Assembly: GCA_964498075.1 (NCBI GenBank)
Contig: CAZCGA010000228.1
Span: 1-7,556 of the forward strand
Direction of reading: 5' to 3'
Length of the DNA stretch: 7,556 bases
Source of the DNA: CAZCGA01 sp964498075
GTDB lineage: Bacteria > Desulfobacterota > Binatia > HRBIN30
Positions 1-4,950 of the stretch are shown piece after piece (positions within the stretch are counted from its first letter, which is position 1; each line of letters starts with the position of its first letter). The notes under the pieces were generated by a model. It did not search any database, was not told where the DNA came from, and saw only the letters and a program-made list of their open reading frames with translations. A program made the position numbers and the translations under genes.

Positions 1-119
1 TGGGCGGCGCGCTATCGAGCACGCGTCTCGTACCCACCGAGGATGTGTCCTGCAGCGGTGCGTTGAGAAGGAGACCGCGTGCGGTTATCGACGTCCGGGA
101 AACGAGCGTGCGGCACATG

Positions 120-518
120 TCAGCCAGCGACGGGCTCCTTCAACTTCCACGGCGGGTTGAGCCGGTTTTCTCCCGCGCAGTACAGCCGCAGATCGTGCCC
201 ATCCGGGTCGCGCAGCCGTGCCTCGCGCCATAGATAGAACATGTCAGTGGGATCCTGCTCGAAGACAACGCCCCTCGCCTTCAGTGCGGCGACCGTCTCA
301 TCGAGCGACTCACACTCGAAGAACAACTGTGCGCGGTCGGCTGGCCTATCCGGTCTGTCGCCCATCACCTCGACCGAGAGGGTCGCATCGCCGTCCGGGA
401 ACATGAACCTTGCATATCGCGGAGGCGAATCGACGATCTGGATCAGCCCGAGTGTCTTGTAGAACGTCTTCGAGCGTTCGAGGGCGGTGATGTCCAGCGT
501 GATGTGGTTGAAGCGCAT
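120..518 (-). CDS. VOC-fold (glyoxalase / dioxygenase superfamily) protein
   Basis: This 132-residue cytosolic protein has the length and pattern of one VOC module pair (two beta-alpha-beta-beta-beta units). The N-terminal strand is FNHITLDI, followed by a helix with the SKTFYKTLGL motif. The second unit starts near residue 63 (AQLFFECESLDETVAALKA) and ends in the family hallmark DPDGHDLRLY at residues 104-113. The tail GENRLNPPW is also seen in other small VOC proteins. His5 sits at the first metal-ligand position, but the second is probably Gln64 and the third, usually Glu in the final strand, appears to be Arg111. A metal-dependent lyase or dioxygenase reaction is therefore doubtful, and the substrate cannot be named. 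The ATG at 518 is preceded by a purine-rich Shine-Dalgarno sequence (GAGAGGAG) 2 bases away, which supports this start. It stands alone, separated from its neighbour by a palindrome-bearing spacer. Confidence 0.85.
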   Translation of the reverse strand: MRFNHITLDITALERSKTFYKTLGLIQIVDSPPRYARFMFPDGDATLSVEVMGDRPDRPADRAQLFFECESLDETVAALKARGVVFEQDPTDMFYLWREARLRDPDGHDLRLYCAGENRLNPPWKLKEPVAG

Positions 519-580
519 AGCTCCTCTCTGCTTCGGTCACTTTCGGAGGTGATCCCCTGCCCACGCCGCCCAACATCTAT

Positions 581-596
581 TCGGCCGGTCGGCCTA
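581..596. promoter_or_regulatory. 16-bp palindrome, copy 1 (possible operator)
   Basis: The core is GGCCG-GT-CGGCC, a perfect dyad with a 2-base centre, flanked by TC on the left and TA on the right. Read on the minus strand it is TAGGCCGACCGGCCGA, matching copy 2 at 717-732 over 14 bases. It lies about 63 bp upstream of the VOC start codon, between a weak promoter candidate and the gene. A repressor-binding site is one reading; a dispersed repeat or hairpin is another. The function is inference. Confidence 0.4.
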
Positions 597-622
597 AATC
601 TCTTCGTCCCGCAACCGTGGTC

Positions 623-652
623 AGCCTAGCATCCCCACGATTCTCGCGGCAA
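623..652 (-). promoter_or_regulatory. Weak candidate promoter for the VOC gene
   Basis: On the minus strand, TTGCCG (647-652) is followed after 18 bases by TAGGCT (623-628). This resembles a sigma-70-type -35/-10 pair with a poor -10 match, about 105 bp upstream of the VOC start. The 581-596 palindrome would then lie in the transcribed leader. The support is only positional and by consensus, so the call is weak. Confidence 0.18.
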
Positions 653-702
653 ACAGAGCGAAACAGATTGCACGGCAACGGGTTCGACGAGTGTCGCGTG
701 CG

Positions 703-717
703 AGCGCGCGGCGCGCT
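703..717. repeat. GC-rich 7-bp dyad next to palindrome copy 2
   Basis: AGCGCGC-G-GCGCGCT is a perfect 7-bp inverted repeat around one central G, sharing one base with the palindrome at 717-732. It lies about 85 bp beyond the stop codon of the minus-strand secreted-protein gene. Together the two dyads could form termination-associated structure, but there is no T-tract and a one-base loop is not a good RNA hairpin. Confidence 0.3.
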
Positions 718-732
718 AGGCCGACCGGCCTA
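717..732. promoter_or_regulatory. 16-bp palindrome, copy 2 (possible operator)
   Basis: TAGGCCG-AC-CGGCCTA is a perfect 7-bp dyad with a 2-base centre. Its first 14 bases are the exact reverse complement of 583-596, so the spacer holds two inverted copies of one site about 136 bp apart. It could bind a dimeric regulator acting on the VOC gene, or be part of a structured region after the secreted-protein gene. The sequence alone does not decide. Confidence 0.4.
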
Positions 733-800
733 TCACGCTACAGAGCCGGGCTGAGGAAGCGGCCGGCAGCGGCCCCGCCGCCACCAGTTTCTTCCGAGCG

Positions 801-998
801 TCACGGGCTCTGCTGCGGGCAGGTGCTCAGTGCGTTCTTCACGGCGGAGAGAATCTCATCGACCGTCACCTGCCCGTCGCCGTTCGCGTCGCCGGGATCG
901 CAGGATTGAACCGGCGCGCTGCCGAGCGCGATGTTGACCATGGTCAGGATCTCATCGACGGTTACGACACGGTTCCCCCCGCAGTCGCCGACGCAGAG
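801..998 (-). other. Dockerin-like tandem EF-hand region of the secreted protein
   Basis: Residues 1016-1080 contain two copies of a loop followed by a VTVDEIL helix. The second loop, DANGDGQVTVDE (from residue 1052), has the expected calcium ligands Asp1, Asn3, Asp5 and Glu12. The first loop, DCGGNRVVTVDE (from residue 1020), has lost the position-3 Asn and position-5 Asp, and has Arg where Gly is normal. Each loop-helix unit is followed by a Cys-containing stretch (QSCDPG and STCPQQ). Type I dockerins have a similar duplicated plan, but cohesin binding is not implied here. Confidence 0.7.
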
Positions 999-3900
999 TG
1001 GTGGTGGGGAAGCAGTTGGTGACGGCGTAGCGGGCCGTGTCGTGGTGGCCGCACTCGTCGGCGTATCCGTCGGCGTTCCCGTTGGCGTCTGCGTTGGAGT
1101 GTGAGTCGGCGTGTCCGTCGCTGTGGCCGTTGGCGTTTCGGTTGGCGTCTCAGTCGGCGTGTCGGTGGGCGTTGGCGTCGCTGTGGCCATGCGTGTCGGC
1201 GTTGCGGTGAACGTCTGGGTGAAGCTCGGTGTCGGCGTCTGAGTCGGCGTGGCCGTCACGGTGTGCGTGAAGCTCGGCGCCGGCGTCGGCGTCTCGGTCG
1301 GCGTGTGCGTCGGGGTCTCAGTCGGCGTTGCGGTTGCGCTGGCGGTGTCGGTGGCCGTGGGTGTCGCCGTCTCCATCGGCGCATTGGTTGGAGACCGAGT
1401 CGGGGTCACCGATGGTGTCTCGGTGGGGAGCTCGGTCGGACTCTGCGTCGGTGTCAGGGTCGGAGCGACCGTCCCCGTGGACGTCGGTGTATCGGCCGCC
1501 AACGGCGTCGCGGTCTCGGTAGCTGTCTCAGTCGCCGTTGCGGTAGACTCGGGCACCGGCGTTTCCGTGGAGCTCGATGTCGGAGTTTCACTCGGCAGCT
1601 CGGTGGGTGTCGCCGTCGTGGTTGGCGACGGCGTATCCGTCGGCAGCTCCGTCGGTGTCGGGGTGGGAGACTCTGTCGCCGTGGGTGTTGCCGTGTCGCC
1701 TGGTGGTGGTGTCGCGGTTTCCGTGGGCGTCTGAGTTGCGGGTGTCGTCGGCGAGGAGGTCGGGGTCTCGGTGGGTGTGCTCGTCGGCGCTTCAGTGAAG
1801 GTCACGCACAGCCCCGTGGTCCCGCTACACGCTGCGTGGAACACCGGTACGCAACCGCCACAGTCTCCGTTCGTGGGCGGGCCGCACACCGTGACCGGGT
1901 TCTGGCATTGGCAGCAATCCCCCGGTCCCGGAGTGTTCGTTGGTGTCGGCGTAGCGGTCGGCGTACGCATCAGGCATTGGCCGGTCATCCCGTCGCAGAT
2001 CGCATCGAGGATCAGCGAACAGTCACCGCACGACCCGCTCGTCGGCGGGCCGCAGAGCTGCACCTGATCGCCGCACTGGCAGCAGTCCTTTGGTTGCGGT
2101 GTGCAGGTCGGTGTCGCCGTCGGGGTTCGCGTTGCCGTCGCCGTCGGTGTGTTCGTCGGCGTCCGTGTCGGCGTTGCGGTGATGCTCGGCGTCGGCATCC
2201 GCGTGCTCGTTGCGGTGGGCGTGAACGTCCGCGTTGCTGTGTCGGTGGATGTCGCGGTCGGGGTCGCTGTGTACGTCGGTGTCCGCGTTGCCGTCGGCGT
2301 TCGTGTCGGTGTCTGCGTCGAGGTTTGAGTCGGGGTGGCCGTCGGTGACGGCGTCGGCGTGCTCGTGCGCGTCCCTGTTGGTGTGCGAGTCGGCGTCTGC
2401 GTCAGTGTGAGGCTGGGGGTCACCGTCGGTGTCGGCGTGCGGGTGTTGGTTGGTGTCCGCGTGAACGTTTGCGTCGGCGTCGGCGTGAGTGTTGCGGTGG
2501 CCGTGGACGTATTGGTGGCTGTTTGCGTACCTGTCGGTGTCCGCGTTGCCGTCGGCGTTCGTGTCGGTGTCTGCGTCGAGGTTTGAGTCGGGGTGGCCGT
2601 CGGTGACGGCGTCGGCGTGCTCGTGCGCGTCCCTGTTGGTGTGCGAGTCGGCGTCTGCGTCAGTGTGAGGCTGGGGGTCACCGTCGGTGTCGGCGTGCGG
2701 GTGTTGGTTGGTGTCCGCGTGAAGGTTCGTGTCGGCGTCGGGGTGAGTGTTGCGGTGGCCGTCGGCGTATTGGTGGCCGTTTGCGTACCCGTCGGTGTCC
2801 GCGTCGCCGTCGGCGTTCGTGTCGGTGTCTGCGCCGCGGTTTGAGTTGGGGTCGCTGTTGGCGTGTCGGTCGGGGTGCTGGTTGGAGTATCCGTCGGTGT
2901 CTTAGTCGGGGTGTTGGTGGGGGTCCTGGTCGGCGCCTGGGCCGGGGTCGGTGTCGGCGTATCGCAGAACGCATCGTTCGTTCCGGCTTGGTCCGTCGCG
3001 AACATCTCACCAGTCGCCTTAACCTTGAAGCCCGTTGCTCCGACCGCGAAGTCTTCTGCGCCGCCTTGCTGTGCCACAAAGACGATCAATTGGCACGTAT
3101 TGACATCGGTGCAGTTACCCTCAAGGAGAAACCCGTCTCGTGCGGCTTGCGCCGGGGCGACGAAATGTGGAGTCGTACCTCCATCGATATTGCCGACGGT
3201 GCTGCCAAGGGTATCGTCCAGCGTAACGGTCTGGCAACCCTGCTCACCGCTTGCCCCAGTGGACGGAGCAAAGACAGGTTGACCGTCGCAGGCGGGGGAG
3301 GGCTGGATGGATGGAAATACCATTGTTCCGCCGCTGCAGGATCCGCTGGGCACCGTCCGCGACAGCGAAGCCACATCCGCTGCGGCGGGGACAGCCGCAT
3401 CACTGGTATGCACGTCGACAAGGGTGACGTCGCTGAAGGCCGGATCCGCACTCACTCGCCTCCCGTCAGGTAGGGTCAGGACTCCCTTCCCGTTGGCATT
3501 ACCCGCGACGAAGTCTCCGCACGAAACTGAATTGTCGGTGAAACCCTTCAAAACGGTTGTCCGCATTCGGTTGGGAAGCAAAATGGAGCTGCCCCCTTCC
3601 CCTTGCGGGCCGACCGACAGTGCGGTCAGCACTGGTCCGGGCATTCCTGGCGGCGACTCCGTGCACAGAGCGGCTTGATTGCCACAGCCGGAGTTCGCGC
3701 TCGTAAACGCGACGCTCGTGACCTGCGTTCCCACAGAGCTGACCGTGGCGGTCAGAATGAAATAGATGTGACCGTCAGCGGACACACACGCAGCCAAGCC
3801 AAGACCCCAAGACGCTCCAGGGTGGGCCGAATCGACCACAAGCGCCAGTAGGAAGCTGCGCAGTACCAGGGCAAGCACTCGCCCCCGTTTGCCGACGACG

Positions 3901-4043
3901 CAGCCGCGCGCCATGGGAAAGATTCCATACTCGTCAGAATGGTCTAGCGCCGGTGACCTCCTTCTCCGTGTCCCTAGCGCCACCGGCCGCCTCCGTATGG
4001 CAAATTCTAGTAGATGCATGAGGGTCCCCGACAGTCTTACCAT
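801..4043 (-). CDS. Secreted Thr-Pro-rich multidomain protein with Cys modules and dockerin-like C terminus
   Basis: The open frame is 1080 residues, but I favour initiation at Met44 (ATG 3914-3912), giving 1037 residues. From there a basic n-region with KRGR leads into a hydrophobic stretch (VLALVLRSFLLALVV), a standard signal peptide; residues 1-43 look non-biological. Domains in full-frame numbering are as follows. Residues about 75-361 form a Cys-containing, beta-rich domain I do not recognise. Residues 362-652 are a (Thr-Pro-Thr-X)n spacer. Residues 653-690 and 709-746 are two Cys modules. Residues about 750-1014 are a second Thr-Pro spacer. Residues 1016-1080 are two EF-hand-like loops resembling dockerin or DVNGDG repeats. 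Such spacers usually act as extended, possibly O-glycosylated stalks, so a cell-surface or extracellular role is likely. No catalytic motif or sorting signal is visible. It stands alone, with no evident operon partner, and its binding target is unknown. Confidence 0.85.
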   Translation of the reverse strand: MVRLSGTLMHLLEFAIRRRPVALGTRRRRSPALDHSDEYGIFPMARGCVVGKRGRVLALVLRSFLLALVVDSAHPGASWGLGLAACVSADGHIYFILTATVSSVGTQVTSVAFTSANSGCGNQAALCTESPPGMPGPVLTALSVGPQGEGGSSILLPNRMRTTVLKGFTDNSVSCGDFVAGNANGKGVLTLPDGRRVSADPAFSDVTLVDVHTSDAAVPAAADVASLSRTVPSGSCSGGTMVFPSIQPSPACDGQPVFAPSTGASGEQGCQTVTLDDTLGSTVGNIDGGTTPHFVAPAQAARDGFLLEGNCTDVNTCQLIVFVAQQGGAEDFAVGATGFKVKATGEMFATDQAGTNDAFCDTPTPTPAQAPTRTPTNTPTKTPTDTPTSTPTDTPTATPTQTAAQTPTRTPTATRTPTGTQTATNTPTATATLTPTPTRTFTRTPTNTRTPTPTVTPSLTLTQTPTRTPTGTRTSTPTPSPTATPTQTSTQTPTRTPTATRTPTGTQTATNTSTATATLTPTPTQTFTRTPTNTRTPTPTVTPSLTLTQTPTRTPTGTRTSTPTPSPTATPTQTSTQTPTRTPTATRTPTYTATPTATSTDTATRTFTPTATSTRMPTPSITATPTRTPTNTPTATATRTPTATPTCTPQPKDCCQCGDQVQLCGPPTSGSCGDCSLILDAICDGMTGQCLMRTPTATPTPTNTPGPGDCCQCQNPVTVCGPPTNGDCGGCVPVFHAACSGTTGLCVTFTEAPTSTPTETPTSSPTTPATQTPTETATPPPGDTATPTATESPTPTPTELPTDTPSPTTTATPTELPSETPTSSSTETPVPESTATATETATETATPLAADTPTSTGTVAPTLTPTQSPTELPTETPSVTPTRSPTNAPMETATPTATDTASATATPTETPTHTPTETPTPAPSFTHTVTATPTQTPTPSFTQTFTATPTRMATATPTPTDTPTETPTETPTATATDTPTHTPTQTPTGTPTDTPTSAATTTRPATPSPTASPPPLCVGDCGGNRVVTVDEILTMVNIALGSAPVQSCDPGDANGDGQVTVDEILSAVKNALSTCPQQSP
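1002..1796 (-). repeat. Second Thr-Pro spacer, low-complexity coding repeat
   Basis: The DNA is a degenerate ACN-CCN-ACN-NNN array encoding Thr-Pro-Thr-X units, with X mostly Glu, Ala, Asp or Ser (TETPT, TDTPT, TATPT). It carries more Glu and Asp than the first spacer, so this stalk is acidic while the first is basic. The plus strand is correspondingly rich in GTCGGCGT-like words, which opens long meaningless frames on that strand. Confidence 0.85.
1806..2087 (-). other. Two tandem eight-cysteine modules in the secreted protein
   Basis: Module 1 (C654-C690) and module 2 (C710-C746) are each 37 residues and have cysteines at identical relative positions 1, 2, 4, 11, 19, 22, 30 and 37. Shared residues include CCQC, VCGPPT or LCGPPT, a central CG-x-C, and a closing G-x-TG-x-C. 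About 19 residues of Thr-Pro linker separate them. Eight evenly conserved cysteines in a secreted protein suggest four disulphides in a compact knob. I cannot match them to a named family from memory. Confidence 0.75.
2088..2960 (-). repeat. First Thr-Pro spacer, low-complexity coding repeat
   Basis: This encodes residues 362-652 as Thr-Pro-Thr-X units, with X often Arg, Gln, Asn or Ala (TRTPT, TQTPT, TNTPT). It is therefore a basic stalk. It is mostly a degenerate 12-base pattern, but contains a larger 258-bp tandem duplication. Pro every two to four residues predicts an extended, helix-free chain. Confidence 0.85.
2278..2844. repeat. 258-bp higher-order tandem repeat (two full copies plus a partial third)
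   Basis: The copies start at 2278, 2536 and 2794, exactly 258 bp (86 codons) apart. The first roughly 187 bp of copies 1 and 2 are identical by eye, and about eight differences fall in the remainder. The third copy fades out near 2844. The period is a multiple of three, so the reading frame is preserved. This indicates a recent in-frame duplication or recombination within the stalk. Confidence 0.85.
3944..3981. repeat. Direct repeat CTAGCGCC, 30-bp spacing
   Basis: CTAGCGCC occurs at 3944-3951 and 3974-3981, about three helical turns apart and 30-60 bp upstream of the preferred ATG (3914) of the secreted-protein gene. It could be a pair of regulator half-sites, which is a weak inference from spacing alone. 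If translation really started at 4043 these bases would be coding. Confidence 0.2.
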
Positions 4044-4120
4044 TGATCCCCCATCCTGCCGAGCAGCTCCTGGACACGACGGAAATCGTGGCTGTCCCCA
4101 TGAGCGCGGCGCTCGATCAC
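4037..4120 (-). other. Short coding-like frame after HEPN (possible gene remnant)
   Basis: A 27-codon frame starts at GTG (4120-4118), overlapping the HEPN TGA as GTGA, and ends at TAA (4039-4037), overlapping the first ATG of the next long frame. Its peptide includes HGDSHDFRRVQELLGRMG, which looks like natural helical protein sequence with good codon use. The same frame stays open upstream to a stop at 4193. It may be the 3' end of a decayed gene or chance. I do not recognise it. Confidence 0.25.
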
Positions 4121-4572
4121 CAGGCAGCGCAGGCGTCGTGTGCCCGACCGTATTGAGGAGAGCAGGCGGGGACGCCTGCTAATCGCGGAGGACTAGCTGT
4201 CGGCGTATGCGGGGTCAGCCGTTCCTGAACCATTCGGGTGATGGCGGTCACGAACTCCTCGGTTTCGCCCAGCCAGGCGCGCACGTCCTCTTCACTGAAC
4301 TGCACGAGATCGCCGTAGTCGCTGCGCTGACGGCGCATGAAGAGTCGACGGTAAATTCGGCCGAGCTTCACTGGGACCCGTCCGCTCTTGACCCAATGCT
4401 GGTCAAACAGGGCGCGCACGCCACTGTGCTTCGCTGATGCGTGCCCCTCGGTGAGGAGGAGAGCCGAGACGGCGTAGAAGCAGGCGTAGTAGAGCCGGTT
4501 CACGGAGGTGTTGGCGTGGTTGGCTTCGAGCAGAAGCCGGGCCTCATCGACAGCTTCCCGCGCTCGCTCCAT
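4117..4572 (-). CDS. HEPN-domain protein (toxin-like partner of MNT), apparently frameshifted at its 5' end
   Basis: The intact frame from ATG 4572 gives 151 residues. The HEPN four-helix core is clear: helix 1 MERAREAVDEARLLLEA, then RLYYACFYAVSALLL (26-40), the KHSGVRALF motif (48-56), and R-RQRSDYGD (80-88), the R-x-x-DY signature of this HEPN subgroup, ending near EEFVTAITRMVQ. HEPN proteins beside MNT genes are commonly RNases or ligand-binding toxins neutralised by the nucleotidyltransferase. The canonical R-x4-6-H motif is not obvious, so nuclease activity is uncertain. Helix 1 lacks its usual N-terminal extension, which lies in another frame just upstream. The last roughly 30 residues (from TPHTPT) are unlike the family and run through a hairpin, so the native stop may have been lost. 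The gene is probably cotranscribed with, and translationally coupled to, the upstream MNT gene. Confidence 0.85.
   Translation of the reverse strand: MERAREAVDEARLLLEANHANTSVNRLYYACFYAVSALLLTEGHASAKHSGVRALFDQHWVKSGRVPVKLGRIYRRLFMRRQRSDYGDLVQFSEEDVRAWLGETEEFVTAITRMVQERLTPHTPTASPPRLAGVPACSPQYGRAHDACAAW
4161..4180. repeat. Perfect 8-bp hairpin, REP-like
   Basis: AGCAGGCG-GGGA-CGCCTGCT is a perfect 8-bp stem with a 4-base loop. A further GCAGGCGTC at 4129-4137 is the exact complement of GACGCCTGC at 4171-4179, so an alternative larger stem is possible. It lies in the tail of the HEPN frame. No T-run follows on either strand, so a dispersed REP-like element is at least as likely as a terminator. 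Confidence 0.5.
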
Positions 4573-4609
4573 GCGATACCCGAAGGAGCTCTGCCTGCTC
4601 GGGCGTCAC
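4573..4609 (-). pseudogene. Displaced 5' end of the HEPN gene (GTG start, +1 frameshift)
   Basis: The minus strand reads GTG ACG CCC GAG CAG from 4609, giving VTPEQAELLR, the expected start of HEPN proteins of this type. The GTG overlaps the MNT stop as GTGA. At the GGG run complementary to 4579-4581 the frame slips. With two Gs instead of three, the text becomes LLRYRMERAREA, running directly into the HEPN helix. The full span 4117-4609 is 493 bases, one more than a multiple of three, consistent with a single inserted base. Confidence 0.7.
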
Positions 4610-4950
4610 AGAACGATGCCGTCACGATCGATGTTGCGGTACAGGGGCATGGCCCGATACTGCGGTTGCGCCCAACTCCTTCGGTCAAAGACGAGGGCGG
4701 ATATCACGACGCCGTGCTCCAATTCGATCTCGTAGAGCGCGTCACCGAGGCGGTCCTCCGTGCCCGGCTGAATCTCGTCCACCAGAATGAGCAAGTCATA
4801 GTCGGAAGTCGGTTGTGACTCATGGCGGCTCCGGCTTCCGTAGAGGATGAGCGCTGCAGCGGGTGCCAGGCGATGCACGGCGGCCTTGCACTGCTCCAAC
4901 AGCGCACGTTCCTGCTCACTGGCAGCCTGCCAATTCGATGGTTCCGCCAT
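4606..4950 (-). CDS. Minimal nucleotidyltransferase (MNT), antitoxin-like
   Basis: This 114-residue cytosolic protein has the polymerase-beta nucleotidyltransferase signature: LILYGSRSR with Gly38-Ser39, then ten residues to Asp50-Tyr51-Asp52 in SDYDLLILVDE. The length and the later ELEHGVVIS strand and PLYRNI segment are typical of MNT proteins paired with HEPN. The third catalytic Asp is not obvious (the strand reads VVISALVF), as in many relatives. In characterised pairs the MNT protein neutralises HEPN, in some cases by adenylylating a Tyr. That role is inferred here from family and gene order. The ATG at 4950 has a modest GAGAG sequence upstream on the minus strand. Its TGA overlaps the GTG where the HEPN gene appears to have begun, so the two form a tight operon. 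Confidence 0.88.
   Translation of the reverse strand: MAEPSNWQAASEQERALLEQCKAAVHRLAPAAALILYGSRSRHESQPTSDYDLLILVDEIQPGTEDRLGDALYEIELEHGVVISALVFDRRSWAQPQYRAMPLYRNIDRDGIVL

Noticed and set aside
45..233. Small plus-strand frame at the left edge
   Set aside because: It overlaps the 3' end of the VOC gene in antisense and is Arg-rich low-information sequence. Positions 1-119 show no supportable gene.
1101..2348. Long plus-strand frames opposite the Thr-Pro gene (Arg/Gly/Cys-rich, or Val/Gly/Ser-rich such as 1249-1734)
   Set aside because: They are the antisense of the repeated ACN-CCN pattern, which cannot easily form stops. Their composition is purely that of the repeat, and the minus strand encodes the signal peptide, Cys modules and EF-hands.
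1002..2960. CRISPR array or tandem DNA repeat element
   Set aside because: The periodicity is a codon-level Thr-Pro-Thr-X pattern with degenerate third positions inside one open frame. There are no conserved repeats separated by unique spacers.
2905..2965. Possible G-quadruplex on the plus strand (several GGGG and GGGGG runs)
   Set aside because: Some loops between the G-runs of three or more are too long (around 15 bases) for a canonical quadruplex, and the G-runs follow from the Thr-Pro codons.
3956..3965. Near-perfect Shine-Dalgarno sequence AGAAGGAGGT on the minus strand
   Set aside because: No ATG, GTG or TTG lies within 4-12 bases downstream. The nearest in-frame start of the secreted protein is over 40 bases away, so it is probably coincidental.
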